A stretch of 64,000 bases of DNA, taken from NCBI RefSeq assembly GCF_001190925.1, contig NZ_CP011072.1, positions 3,100,001 to 3,164,000 on the forward strand. Direction: 5' to 3'. Under the pieces are notes generated by a model, which did not search any database, was not told the origin of the DNA, and saw only the letters and a list, made by a program, of their open reading frames with translations. A program made the position numbers and the translations under genes. Position 1 is the first letter of the stretch, and each line of letters opens with the position of its first letter. Shown piece after piece: positions 11,555-20,008 of this stretch. Source of the DNA: Azoarcus sp. CIB. Lineage in GTDB: Bacteria; Pseudomonadota; Gammaproteobacteria; Burkholderiales; Rhodocyclaceae.

Positions 11555-12706
11555 TCATTGAACCGCCACGGCGGTCAGATTGTTCAGTTCGCTCATCTGC
11601 TGCCCCAGGCAAGCCAGAAAATCGACTACATGCTTTTCCTGCGTGTCGCGCCCCAGGCTGACACGCACCGCGCCGCGCGCGGTCTCACGCTCGACGCCCA
11701 TCGCCAGCAGGGTGTGTGACGGCTCCGGATTCGCGCTCGAACACGCCGATCCGCTCGCACATGCGAAACCTGCCCGATCGAGCCGCGCCACTAGGGTCTC
11801 GCCATCCATGCCTTCGGCGGCGAAGAACACGGTATTCGGCAGGCGCGGCGCACCGGCCGAGAAAATCCGCATGCCGTGCGCCGCCAGTCCTGCTTCCAGC
11901 GCATCCCGCAGGCCGCATAGACGGACATTTTCTCCGGACACACGTGCCGCTGCCAACTCGCACGCGACGCCGAAGCCGACAATCGCTGCGACGTTCTCTG
12001 TGCCCGAGCGCAGGCCGCGCTCCTGCCCGCCACCGGCGAGCAGCGGCGCCAATTCCAGCCGCTTGTCGACAATCAGGGCGCCCGCCCCCAGCGGTCCGCC
12101 GACCTTGTGCGCCGACAGCGTCATTGCATTGACACCCAGCGCGCGGAAATCCACGCCGATCTTGCCCAGCGCCTGGACCGCGTCGGAATGGAACCAGGCA
12201 CCGGCTTCCTTCGCCTCGCGGGCGAGCGTCGCTACGTCCTGCAGCACGCCCGTCTCGTTGTTCGCGAGCATCACCGACACGAGGACGGGTTTCGCCGCCA
12301 GCACGGCCAGCCAGTCGGTGCGCTTGACCAACCCGGCACGATCGACGGCGATTTCACGCAGCGTCCAGTCGGCGCGGCGCAACTGCTTCGCCGGTTCGCG
12401 CACGCACGGATGCTCGATCGCGCTGATCGCGATCAGCCCCGGCTTCATCAGGCCGGCCGCGCCCTTCACGAACAGATTGTTCGCCTCGGTACCGCCACTC
12501 GTGAAGATCACTTCCGTCGCGTGGGCACCGACCGCCGCTGCGACCTGCGCACGCGCCTCGTCGACCGCGGCACGCGCCTGGCGCCCGTATTCGTGCCGGC
12601 TCGATGCGTTGCCGAAGCGGCTGCCGAGCCACGGCAGCATCGCGTCGCGCACGGCCGGCTCGAGCGGGGCAGTGGCGTTCCAGTCGAGATAGACGGGGGC
12701 GAACAC
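11555..12706 (-). CDS. Second cysteine desulfurase (NifS/IscS family)
   Basis: A 383-residue class V aminotransferase-fold protein, distinct from IscS but with all catalytic residues: H99 (IEHPC), the PLP lysine K201 (LSAHKVGG) and the persulfide cysteine C322 in SGSACSSAN, with an additional cysteine at 316. It starts [17 protein letters not shown]. It sits between iscR and iscS in the same operon (17 bp to the iscS start), a position that E. coli lacks. It may supply sulfur to a different acceptor or be a redundant copy. The partner is unknown, and whether it is closer to NifS or IscS needs a phylogeny. Confidence 0.9.
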   Translation of the reverse strand: MFAPVYLDWNATAPLEPAVRDAMLPWLGSRFGNASSRHEYGRQARAAVDEARAQVAAAVGAHATEVIFTSGGTEANNLFVKGAAGLMKPGLIAISAIEHPCVREPAKQLRRADWTLREIAVDRAGLVKRTDWLAVLAAKPVLVSVMLANNETGVLQDVATLAREAKEAGAWFHSDAVQALGKIGVDFRALGVNAMTLSAHKVGGPLGAGALIVDKRLELAPLLAGGGQERGLRSGTENVAAIVGFGVACELAAARVSGENVRLCGLRDALEAGLAAHGMRIFSAGAPRLPNTVFFAAEGMDGETLVARLDRAGFACASGSACSSANPEPSHTLLAMGVERETARGAVRVSLGRDTQEKHVVDFLACLGQQMSELNNLTAVAVQ

Positions 12707-12721
12707 GCTCGAACCGTCCCG

Positions 12722-13204
12722 TCAGGCCGCCGCTGCCTCGCGCATCGCGACCATCGCGCGCCGGCGCACGTCCTTGAGGACGCTCATGTCCGGATCCGGC
12801 TTGACCTCGCGATGGACCAGCGCGTTCAGCGTCACCGAATCGAGATACTCGTACATGCGCTTGTTGAGGTTCGCCCACAGGTCGTGCGTCGAACAGCGAT
12901 GCTCGTCCTGGCAGTTCTGCTTGCCTCCGCACTGCGTCGCGTCAAGCGGCTCGTCCACCGCGACGATGATGTCGGCAACGGTAATGCGCGACATGTCGCG
13001 CGCCAGCCGATAACCTCCGCCCGGACCACGCACGCTGGTGACCAGCTTGTGGCGGCGCAACTTGCCGAACAACTGTTCGAGATACGACAGGGAGATTTTC
13101 TGCCGGTCGGCAATGCCGGCCAGCGTAACCGGCCCCTCGGCCTGGCGCGATGCCAGATCAATCATCGCGGTGACGGCAAAACGTCCTTTGGTGGTCAGTC
13201 TCAT
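12722..13204 (-). CDS. iscR: Rrf2-family Fe-S sensing regulator IscR
   Basis: A 160-residue winged-helix repressor that holds a [2Fe-2S] cluster and controls the isc operon in response to Fe-S demand. The DNA-binding helix region (ISLSYLEQLFGKLRRHKLV) is at 37-55 and the cluster ligands C92, C98, C104 and H107 lie in CGGKQNCQDEHRCSTH, at the same numbers as E. coli IscR. It is the first gene of the operon and its own promoter carries an IscR-like site, so holo-IscR autorepression is expected. Confidence 0.97.
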   Translation of the reverse strand: MRLTTKGRFAVTAMIDLASRQAEGPVTLAGIADRQKISLSYLEQLFGKLRRHKLVTSVRGPGGGYRLARDMSRITVADIIVAVDEPLDATQCGGKQNCQDEHRCSTHDLWANLNKRMYEYLDSVTLNALVHREVKPDPDMSVLKDVRRRAMVAMREAAAA

Positions 13205-13264
13205 GTCGGAGCTCCTTCTGTCGCGGAGATTCTCGCCCGGGGGAATACCCGAACGTTTCGCTCA

Positions 13265-13297
13265 ACTATACGGAGCCCGACAAAATCAGTCAACTAA
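13265..13297 (-). promoter_or_regulatory. isc operon promoter with IscR type 1-like operator
   Basis: On the minus strand TTGACT (13288-13293) and TATAGT (13265-13270) are separated by 17 bp, close to the sigma-70 consensus. A 25-bp element at 13273-13297 matches the published E. coli IscR type 1 consensus at about 20 of 25 positions by eye, including GACT and GTCGG half-sites. It covers the -35 hexamer and spacer, so bound IscR would block polymerase. Confidence 0.75.
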
Positions 13298-13308
13298 TCG
13301 GATTTCAC

Positions 13309-14076
13309 TCAATCAACCATCTTCGATAGGCGCTCGGCGTCGAATTCGTCGCTCCTCTCGATCGCCACGTCGAGGTTGAATCCGGCCTTCTCAAGACGCT
13401 CCACCAGCATCTGGATGCGACGGTCCGTCTCGACCGCGTGATCGAGCAGTCCATGCAGCGCCTTGCTTAGCGGGTCGTCCATCTGCTTCGTCACGCCATA
13501 GGCGGAGAAGCCCATCTGCTCGGCCTTCTGCTCGCGAGCACGGTCGCGCGCGTTGTCCCGGTCCGGCTCGATGACGCGCGCAGGGTTGCCCACAGCGGTC
13601 GCGCCCGCGGGAACCGGCTTCACGACGACAGCATTGGATCCGACGCGCGCGCCATCACCGACCGTGAACCCGCCTAGCACCTTGGCGCCGGCACCAATCA
13701 CGACGCCTTTTCCCAGCGTCGGATGACGCTTCGTCCCGCGATACAGGGAGGTGCCGCCCAGCGTCACCGCCTGATAGATCGTGCAGTCATCCCCGATCTC
13801 CGCCGTCTCGCCGATCACCACGCCCATGCCGTGGTCGATGAAGACGCGCCTGCCTATCGTCGCCCCCGGATGGATTTCGATACCGGTAAAAAAGCGGCTG
13901 ACGTGGCTGACGAATCGCCCCACCCAGTAGAAGCCGCGCTTCCACGCACCATGCGCGAAGCGGTGCAGGAACAGCGCATGCACGCCGGGATAGCAGGTCA
14001 GCACCTCCCAGGTCGAGCGGGCGGCGGGGTCGCGTTCACGAACGCTGGCCAGATCTTCGCGCAGACGGCTGAACAT
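13309..14076 (-). CDS. cysE: Serine O-acetyltransferase
   Basis: A 255-residue hexapeptide-repeat acyltransferase that makes O-acetylserine for cysteine synthesis. The short N-terminal form ([20 protein letters not shown]) and the left-handed beta-helix ([38 protein letters not shown]) match the CysE/SRPBCC-free group found beside isc genes. Catalytic H and D are in [12 protein letters not shown]. The C-terminal 75 residues are an extended helical tail, longer than in minimal CysE. Its position just upstream of iscR suggests that it feeds cysteine to the desulfurases, with expression separable from isc by the iscR promoter. Confidence 0.94.
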   Translation of the reverse strand: MFSRLREDLASVRERDPAARSTWEVLTCYPGVHALFLHRFAHGAWKRGFYWVGRFVSHVSRFFTGIEIHPGATIGRRVFIDHGMGVVIGETAEIGDDCTIYQAVTLGGTSLYRGTKRHPTLGKGVVIGAGAKVLGGFTVGDGARVGSNAVVVKPVPAGATAVGNPARVIEPDRDNARDRAREQKAEQMGFSAYGVTKQMDDPLSKALHGLLDHAVETDRRIQMLVERLEKAGFNLDVAIERSDEFDAERLSKMVD

Positions 14077-14119
14077 GAGTTACTTGCTCCGGTGTCCCGT
14101 TTTTCTATTTCCGAGTATT

Positions 14120-14848
14120 TTACTCAGCTTTGCTTTCGAACGCACTAATGATGCCGCGGAGGATGTTCACTTCCTCCTTTTCGAGCCGTATGCGGCCGAA
14201 CAGGCGGCGCAAGCGCTGCAACAGGCGCTTGGGATTTGCCGGGTCGTAGAAACCGCTGACCGTCATCGCCTTTTCCAGATGACGATGAAACCCCTCGATC
14301 TCCTCGAACGCAGCCAGGTCCGGGAGTGGCTCCGCGGGCGGAACCGGATGCAGCGCCGCCATGCGCAGCTCATAACACAGCAGCTGCACCGCGGCTCCGA
14401 GATTGAGCGATGAAAATGCAGGGTTTGCAGGAATCGTCACCGGCAGCGAGCACAGCGCAACCTCCTCGTTCGTGAGCCCGCTCGTTTCGTTGCCGAACAC
14501 CAGTGCGACCTCGCCCTTGTCGGCAAACGACACCAGTTCCGGGGCCGCCTCGCGCGCATTGCGCACCGGCACCGAGCGCTCGCGCCGCCGTGCCGTGACG
14601 GCGGCCGACAGGATCGTGCCCTCGAGCGCCTCCTCGAGCGAGCCGACAACCCGCGCGGCCGCGAGGAGATCTCCAGCCCCGGAGGCGCGCGCCTCCGCCA
14701 CCGGATCGGGAAAGGAGGCGGGTGCGACCAGCCAAAGCCGGCCAAGCCCCATCGTCTTCATCGCGCGCGCAGCGGCGCCGATGTTGCCCGGATGGCTTGT
14801 ACGGGAAAGTACGATGCGGATGCGGTCGAGCGCGATGGCGCTGTTCAT
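14120..14848 (-). CDS. trmJ: tRNA (cytidine/uridine-2'-O-)-methyltransferase TrmJ
   Basis: A 242-residue SPOUT-family RNA methylase that 2'-O-methylates position 32 of tRNAs. The N-terminal [20 protein letters not shown] motif, [14 protein letters not shown] (motif 2) and [15 protein letters not shown] (motif 3, knot) are diagnostic, followed by the TrmJ C-terminal helical extension. The ATG at 14848 is used because the longer open frame runs into the divergent suhB coding region. The trmJ-isc neighbourhood is also seen in E. coli, but there cysE is absent. Confidence 0.93.
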   Translation of the reverse strand: MNSAIALDRIRIVLSRTSHPGNIGAAARAMKTMGLGRLWLVAPASFPDPVAEARASGAGDLLAAARVVGSLEEALEGTILSAAVTARRRERSVPVRNAREAAPELVSFADKGEVALVFGNETSGLTNEEVALCSLPVTIPANPAFSSLNLGAAVQLLCYELRMAALHPVPPAEPLPDLAAFEEIEGFHRHLEKAMTVSGFYDPANPKRLLQRLRRLFGRIRLEKEEVNILRGIISAFESKAE

Positions 14849-14926
14849 ATTAAAATGCTTCGTTTTATTGGAATTCTTTCGAGCGGGACGCTCTCCGGGC
14901 CCCCGACTCCAGCGAGACCGACGCGC

Positions 14927-15733
14927 ATGCACCCCACCCTGAACATCGCAGTGAAAGCCGCCCGCCGCGCGGGCTCCATCATCAATCGCGCCTCGCTGCA
15001 GCTGGACCAAGTGTCGGTCCAAGCCAAGTCCCCGAACGATTTCGTCACCGAGGTCGACCAGGCGGCCGAGGCCGCCATCATCGAGGTTCTGCGCGAAGCA
15101 TACCCGGAGCACGGCATTCTAGCAGAGGAGTCGGGCGCGTCCGCGCAGTCCTCCGACAGCGAATACCAGTGGATCATCGACCCGATCGACGGCACGACGA
15201 ACTTCATCCACGGCTTCCCCCAGTACGCGATCTCGATCGCGCTGACGAAGAACGGCGTGCTCGATCAGGGCGTTGTCTACGACGTGACGCGCAACGAGCT
15301 GTTCACCGCCACCAAGGGCCGCGGCGCCTTCCTCAATGACCGCCGCATCCGTGTTTCCAAGCGCGTCCGCCTGAACGAATCGCTGATCGGCACGGGCTTT
15401 CCGTTCCGCGAGTTCGACCACGTCGACGCCTACCTCGCGATGTTCAAGGACCTGACGCAGAAGACCGCCGGCATCCGCCGCCCCGGCGCCGCCTCGCTCG
15501 ACCTCGCTTACGTGGCCTGCGGACGCCTCGACGGCTTCTGGGAGATGGGCCTGCAACCCTGGGACATGGCAGCCGGCGCGCTGCTGATTCAGGAAGCGGG
15601 CGGTCTGGTGAGCGACTTCGCCGGCGAAAGCACCTACATGGAAACCGGCAACGTCGTCGCCGGCAGTCCCAAGATCTTCGGGCAGATCCTGCCCATCATC
15701 CAGGCCCACCGCAGCGCTGCACTGCGGGCCTGA
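14927..15733 (+). CDS. suhB: Inositol-1-monophosphatase family protein SuhB
   Basis: A 268-residue Mg-dependent phosphatase of the IMPase family; SuhB also acts in rRNA transcription antitermination in E. coli. Metal-binding motifs are [19 protein letters not shown] and [15 protein letters not shown]. The ATG at 14927 gives [19 protein letters not shown], the usual family start; the frame is open further upstream, without a good start. It is divergent from trmJ, a gene pairing conserved from E. coli. Confidence 0.95.
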   Translation: MHPTLNIAVKAARRAGSIINRASLQLDQVSVQAKSPNDFVTEVDQAAEAAIIEVLREAYPEHGILAEESGASAQSSDSEYQWIIDPIDGTTNFIHGFPQYAISIALTKNGVLDQGVVYDVTRNELFTATKGRGAFLNDRRIRVSKRVRLNESLIGTGFPFREFDHVDAYLAMFKDLTQKTAGIRRPGAASLDLAYVACGRLDGFWEMGLQPWDMAAGALLIQEAGGLVSDFAGESTYMETGNVVAGSPKIFGQILPIIQAHRSAALRA

Positions 15734-15741
15734 GCCTCCGC

Positions 15742-15768
15742 GGGCGGACCGGCCCTGCCCGTCCGCCC
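15742..15768. terminator. Stem-loop after suhB
   Basis: GGGCGGAC (15742-15749) and GTCCGCCC (15761-15768) form an 8-bp GC-rich stem with an 11-base loop, 9 bp after the suhB stop. There is no T-run, so it is a weak terminator candidate or an mRNA 3'-end stabiliser. Confidence 0.45.
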
Positions 15769-15803
15769 CGCCGCGACCATCGCCGCGAAAGTCACGACCC
15801 CCA

Positions 15804-17705
15804 ATGAACCCCACTATCGAATCCTTTGCACAGCTCGAGCTGAGCCCCCCGATCCTCGAAGCCCTCGCCGGCATCGGATACGAAACCCCGTCGCCGATCC
15901 AGGCAGCCTGCATCCCGCACCTGCGCGCCGGGCATGACCTGCTGGGCGAAGCCCAGACTGGCACCGGCAAGACGGCGGCCTTCGCGCTGCCGCTGCTCGA
16001 CCGCCTCGACCTCTCCGCCCGCAACCCGCAGGTCCTCGTACTGACCCCGACACGCGAACTCGCGATCCAGGTTGCCGAGGCCTTCCAGCGCTATGCGAAG
16101 AACCTGCCCGGCTTTCACGTGCTGCCGATATACGGCGGCCAGAGTATGGTCGTGCAGCTGCGCCAACTGAGCCGCGGCGCGCATGTCGTCGTCGGCACCC
16201 CGGGACGCGTGATGGACCACATCGAGCGCGCGAGCCTCAACCTCGGCGACCTCAAGACGCTGGTGCTCGACGAGGCCGACGAGATGCTGCGCATGGGCTT
16301 CATCGACGACGTCGAATGGATCCTCGAGCACGTCCCGGCGGAACGGCAGACCGCGCTGTTCTCCGCGACGATGCCGGACGCGATCCGGCGCGTCGCGCAC
16401 CGCTACCTGCGCGAGCCGCGCGAGGTGAAGATCAAGACCGCCACGACCACCGTGACGACGATCCGCCAGCGCTTCTGCCAGATCGCCGTCGCGCACAAGC
16501 TCGACGCCCTCACGCGCATCCTCGAGGTCGAGGAGGAGTTCGACGCCGCGATCGTCTTCGTACGTACCAAGACCGCCACCGTCGAGCTCGCCGAGAAGCT
16601 CGAGGCGCGCGGCTATGCCGCCGCCGCACTGAACGGCGACATGACCCAGCAGCTGCGCGAACGGGTCATCGAACAGCTCAAGGGCGGCAGCCTCGACATC
16701 GTCGTCGCGACCGACGTCGCCGCGCGCGGCCTGGACGTGCCGCGCATCAGCCACGTCATCAACTACGACATCCCCTACGACACCGAGGCCTACGTTCACC
16801 GCATCGGCCGCACCGGTCGCGCAGGCCGCACCGGCAGCGCCATCCTCTTCGTCGCGCCGCGCGAGATGCGCATGCTGAAGGTGATCGAACGGGCGACGCG
16901 CCAGCCGATCGAACCGCTGCAACTGCCGTCACGCGAAGCCGTCGCCGACAAGCGCGTGACCGCCTTCCGCCAGCAGGTGGCGACGGTGCTCGAATCCGAA
17001 GACCTCGACTTCTTCCGCGAGGTCGTCGCCGGCATGGAGGACAGCCACGACGCCGACCTCCACGACATTGCCGCCGCCCTCGCCTTCCTCGCACAGCGCG
17101 AACGCCCCTTGCAGCTGCCGCGGAGCGCCGGCCCGGACATCGCCGCAGCCCAATCCGCCCCGCGCGCGGAACGCCCCCCGCGCGAAAACCGCGACGCCCT
17201 CCTGGAGCGCCGCCGCGACTTCGCCGATGGACGCCTGCAGCGCTACCGCATCGAGGTCGGCCGCAACCAGCAGGCGACCCCCAAGGACATCGTGGGCGCG
17301 ATCGCGAACGAAGCCGGCATCGAAAGCCGCTTCATCGGCCAGATCAACCTGTACGAGGATTACAGCACCGTCGAACTGCCGGGCGACCTGCCGAACGACG
17401 TCCTCGACATCCTGCGTCGTGTGCGCGTGCGGCAGCGCCAGCTGAACATCCGTCCGCTGGACCACGACGAGGCGCAGCGCGACGCCGCGCGCCCCCGGCC
17501 CGGCCCCGGCCCGCGCTTCGGCGCGAAGCCCGCTCCGCGCGGCGAGGACGCGCCCCGCAAACCCTTTGCGAAACCGTGGGACAAGCCCGCCGGCAAACCT
17601 GGCGGCGATCGCCCGCAGGGCGGTAAGCCGTTCCACTCCGACCATCGCGACACGCAGGGCACTGGCTTCAAACCGGCCAAGAAGAAGCCGCAGCGCGATC
17701 GCTAA
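15804..17705 (+). CDS. deaD: DEAD-box ATP-dependent RNA helicase (DeaD/CsdA-like)
   Basis: A 633-residue DEAD-box helicase, involved in ribosome assembly and mRNA unwinding in its family. It has the Q motif (residues 8-33), motif I AQTGTGKT (50-57), PTRELA, DEAD in LVLDEADEM, SAT in ALFSATMPD, and motif VI HRIGRTGRAGR. A DbpA-type RNA-binding domain follows at about 470-550 (IEVGRNQQATPKDIVGAI), then a basic Pro/Gly/Lys-rich tail. Length and domain order match DeaD rather than RhlE or SrmB. A strong tRNA promoter lies directly downstream. Confidence 0.9.
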   Translation: MNPTIESFAQLELSPPILEALAGIGYETPSPIQAACIPHLRAGHDLLGEAQTGTGKTAAFALPLLDRLDLSARNPQVLVLTPTRELAIQVAEAFQRYAKNLPGFHVLPIYGGQSMVVQLRQLSRGAHVVVGTPGRVMDHIERASLNLGDLKTLVLDEADEMLRMGFIDDVEWILEHVPAERQTALFSATMPDAIRRVAHRYLREPREVKIKTATTTVTTIRQRFCQIAVAHKLDALTRILEVEEEFDAAIVFVRTKTATVELAEKLEARGYAAAALNGDMTQQLRERVIEQLKGGSLDIVVATDVAARGLDVPRISHVINYDIPYDTEAYVHRIGRTGRAGRTGSAILFVAPREMRMLKVIERATRQPIEPLQLPSREAVADKRVTAFRQQVATVLESEDLDFFREVVAGMEDSHDADLHDIAAALAFLAQRERPLQLPRSAGPDIAAAQSAPRAERPPRENRDALLERRRDFADGRLQRYRIEVGRNQQATPKDIVGAIANEAGIESRFIGQINLYEDYSTVELPGDLPNDVLDILRRVRVRQRQLNIRPLDHDEAQRDAARPRPGPGPRFGAKPAPRGEDAPRKPFAKPWDKPAGKPGGDRPQGGKPFHSDHRDTQGTGFKPAKKKPQRDR

Positions 17706-17726
17706 AAACGAGCTCTCAGGAGGCAG

Positions 17727-17754
17727 TTGACACCGCCAGATTACGACCTATAAT
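17727..17754 (+). promoter_or_regulatory. Sigma-70 promoter for the tRNA Gly-Cys-Gly cluster
   Basis: TTGACA at 17727-17732 and TATAAT at 17749-17754 are both perfect hexamers, spaced 16 bp apart. The -10 ends 11 bp before the first tRNA-Gly, so transcription would start just ahead of the tRNA. Confidence 0.9.
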
Positions 17755-17765
17755 GGCGGTCTTTC

Positions 17766-17841
17766 GCGGGAATAGCTCAGTTGGTAGAGCGCAACCTTGC
17801 CAAGGTTGAGGTCGCGAGTTCGAGACTCGTTTCCCGCTCCA
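17766..17841 (+). tRNA. tRNA-Gly (anticodon GCC), copy 1
   Basis: A full 76-nt cloverleaf with encoded CCA. The acceptor stem GCGGGAA pairs with TTCCCGC, the anticodon GCC is at 17799-17801, and the T-loop is GTTCGAG. It is the first gene of a Gly-Cys-Gly cluster and identical to the third. Confidence 0.97.
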
Positions 17842-17910
17842 GATTCTCGAAAAGGCTCCGTAAAGCCTTTTCACCCGATCGAGGCGTATCGGGAGTCAGA
17901 GCAGACAACT

Positions 17911-17984
17911 GGCGCGATAGCAAAGCGGTTATGCACCGGATTGCAAATCCGTGTAGGTCGGTTCGACTCCGGCTCGCGCCTCCA
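17911..17984 (+). tRNA. tRNA-Cys (anticodon GCA)
   Basis: A 74-nt cloverleaf with encoded CCA. The acceptor stem GGCGCGA pairs with TCGCGCC, and the anticodon GCA is at 17943-17945 in the loop TTGCAAA. It lies between two identical tRNA-Gly genes. Confidence 0.97.
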
Positions 17985-17993
17985 GAAGTACAC

Positions 17994-18069
17994 GCGGGAA
18001 TAGCTCAGTTGGTAGAGCGCAACCTTGCCAAGGTTGAGGTCGCGAGTTCGAGACTCGTTTCCCGCTCCA
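17994..18069 (+). tRNA. tRNA-Gly (anticodon GCC), copy 2
   Basis: Identical over all 76 nt to the tRNA-Gly at 17766-17841, including the encoded CCA. It is the last gene of the cluster and is followed by an intrinsic terminator 9 bp downstream. Confidence 0.97.
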
Positions 18070-18078
18070 GTAATTGAC

Positions 18079-18110
18079 AAAGGGAAGGTGCCGATGCACC
18101 TTCCCTTTTT
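18079..18110 (+). terminator. Intrinsic terminator of the tRNA cluster
   Basis: A 13-bp stem (arms 18079-18091 and 18096-18108, core GGGAAGGTGC / GCACCTTCCC) with a CGAT loop runs into a T-run ending at 18110. It is a strong Rho-independent terminator for the tRNA transcript. Confidence 0.92.
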
Positions 18111-18131
18111 GTCTTTCTGCCGCCCATCTTC

Positions 18132-19346
18132 ATGTCCCCCTCCCGGCGACGAGCGCCCTCCGATCGGCCACGCATCGAGTTGCCGCAGAATGCCGTGCTT
18201 CCCGACTATCGCGACGGCGGCCTGTTCGGGCTGGCGCGCAGCGTGGGGACTTATCTCGATGGCCGCCCCTGGCACGCACCCGGACCGTCCGCACCCCTTG
18301 GCACGGAGAGCGCCCCGCGCAAGCTCGTCTTCATCCTCATCGACGGCCTTGGCGACATGTTCCTGCAGCGCACCAGTGCCAGCGGAGCACTCCTCGCTCA
18401 CCGGACGGGCCGCCTCACCTCCGTATTTCCGAGCACCACCGCAAGTGCCGTCACGACGACGATGACGGGTCTCGCACCCGCATGCCATGGCCTGACGGGG
18501 TGGTTCATCCACGACCGGCGCTTCGGCGGCGTCATCGCACCGCTGCCAGCCATCCGGCGCGGCGGCGCCCCCCTGCGGGGCCCGCTGGCCGTGCCCCGGC
18601 TCTTCGCCTATCGCACACTCTTCCAGCGCCGCAAGCGTCCTGCGATCTTCGTCTCGCCCCGTGAACTGGCATTCACACCCTACTCGCGCCGTCACAGCCG
18701 CGGAGCAAGCACCCTGGGCTACAAGGGTCTGCAGGGAATGATCGACACAATCGCCGGGGCGATCAGGGAGAGCGGAAGCGACCCCGTCCTCGTGCATGCC
18801 TACTACCCGACCTTCGACGGCCTCAGCCACGCCTACGGCTGCAACTCGAAGGAGGTCATCACTCACTTCGAGCGCATCGACGCGGCCTTCGGGCAGCTCC
18901 TCGAACGACTGCACGGGAGCGGTACCGACATCGTCCTCACGGCCGATCACGGCTTCATCGACTCGCCGCCGGAGCGCGTGATCGATCTGGCCACCCTGCC
19001 CGGACTGCAAACCATGCTGGCAGCCCCGCTGTTCGGCGAACGGCGTGCCGCTTTTTGCTCCGTGCGCCGCGGAGCGGAACGCGATTTCGAGCTGCTGGCA
19101 CGCGAGTGCCTGACGGGAAAGGCGATCGTTGCGCGTTCGGACGACTTGATCGGCCTCGGCGTCTTCGGCCCAGGCAGACCTCACCGGCGACTGCGGGAGC
19201 GCATCGGGACTCATGCGCTGATGATGGAACCGGGCTGGACGATTCGCGACCATGTTCCAGGCGAACAGGAACACGCGATGATCGGCGTTCACGGCGGGCT
19301 GTCGCCCGACGAAATGTGGATCCCTCTGGTCCAGGCGCGCTGCTGA
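18132..19346 (+). CDS. Alkaline phosphatase superfamily (type I phosphodiesterase/nucleotide pyrophosphatase-like) protein
   Basis: A 404-residue metal-dependent hydrolase. Two-metal ligands are visible in LILIDGLGD (D71), a Thr nucleophile in FPSTTASAV (T102 or T103), YYPTFDGLSHAYG, VLTADHGF and HGGLSPDEM. No signal peptide or membrane segment is evident, so it looks cytoplasmic. The substrate is unknown. Expression is puzzling: the ATG lies only 21 bp after the tRNA terminator and lacks a clear Shine-Dalgarno. A TTG codon about 16 residues in is an alternative start. It converges on the DUF1178 gene. Confidence 0.82.
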   Translation: MSPSRRRAPSDRPRIELPQNAVLPDYRDGGLFGLARSVGTYLDGRPWHAPGPSAPLGTESAPRKLVFILIDGLGDMFLQRTSASGALLAHRTGRLTSVFPSTTASAVTTTMTGLAPACHGLTGWFIHDRRFGGVIAPLPAIRRGGAPLRGPLAVPRLFAYRTLFQRRKRPAIFVSPRELAFTPYSRRHSRGASTLGYKGLQGMIDTIAGAIRESGSDPVLVHAYYPTFDGLSHAYGCNSKEVITHFERIDAAFGQLLERLHGSGTDIVLTADHGFIDSPPERVIDLATLPGLQTMLAAPLFGERRAAFCSVRRGAERDFELLARECLTGKAIVARSDDLIGLGVFGPGRPHRRLRERIGTHALMMEPGWTIRDHVPGEQEHAMIGVHGGLSPDEMWIPLVQARC

Positions 19347-19373
19347 CGATCAGCCTACGCGCCGACAAAACCC

Positions 19374-19835
19374 TTAGTGCAGATCCTCGTCCGCCGGCAA
19401 GGGCAGAACAGCGATGCCCTCGTCCATCAGCTCGCTGACGTCGTCGCGCGTCGCACGACCGCGAATATTACGCGCCTCGCTATCGCCATGATGGATACGC
19501 CGGGCTTCGTCGGCGAAGCGATCGCCCACGTCCTCCGACTCCCGGCCGAGACGGCGCAACATCGCCATCGCCGCAGCAACCACATCAGCATCCGGCGCCA
19601 CCGCAGCAGCTGGCGCCGCTTCGGCACCGGCCGGCAAGCTGGACTTTCTCTCCGGCACCGGGGCCGACGCCCCCGTGTTCACATACGGCGCACTGGGGCG
19701 CCGCGAAATCGTGGTCGATCCGCATACCGGACAGGACACCAATCCCCGATCGCGCTGCTCGTCATAAGCCGCCGACGAGGCAAACCAGCCCTCGAACAGG
19801 TGCTCATCGTCGCAGCTGAGATTGAGAACGATCAC
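19374..19835 (-). CDS. DUF1178 family protein
   Basis: A 153-residue protein matching the DUF1178 family, whose role is unknown. It begins MIVLNLSCDDEHLFEGWF and has C8, H12, C35 and C38 (SCPVCGS), a possible zinc ribbon, then an Ala/Pro-rich linker and a conserved C-terminal helix region (EDVGDRFADEARRIHHGD). The GTG at 19835 is chosen because it gives the family N-terminus; the longer open frame runs into tRNA-Leu. It lies 41 bp downstream of tRNA-Leu on the same strand. Confidence 0.85.
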   Translation of the reverse strand: MIVLNLSCDDEHLFEGWFASSAAYDEQRDRGLVSCPVCGSTTISRRPSAPYVNTGASAPVPERKSSLPAGAEAAPAAAVAPDADVVAAAMAMLRRLGRESEDVGDRFADEARRIHHGDSEARNIRGRATRDDVSELMDEGIAVLPLPADEDLH

Positions 19836-19876
19836 GTGAACTTCCGGACTTGGGCAAACGCATGCCCGTTGGCGCG

Positions 19877-19961
19877 TGGTGCCGGGAACGGGACTCGAAC
19901 CCGTACGCCCTAGGGCTGCAGATTTTAAGTCTGCTGTGTCTACCGATTTCACCATCCCGGC
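19877..19961 (-). tRNA. tRNA-Leu (anticodon TAA)
   Basis: An 85-nt class II tRNA with long variable arm and encoded CCA. The acceptor stem GCCGGGA pairs with TCCCGGC, and the anticodon loop CTTAAAA gives UAA. It lies downstream of pgsA on the same strand. In E. coli the same pgsA-linked position is filled by glyW-cysT-leuZ, and leuZ is also a UAA isoacceptor. Confidence 0.96.
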
Positions 19962-20008
19962 CCGCGAGGGCTGGGCATTCTACCGTGCGACGACGCCCCT
20001 GCCCAGCA

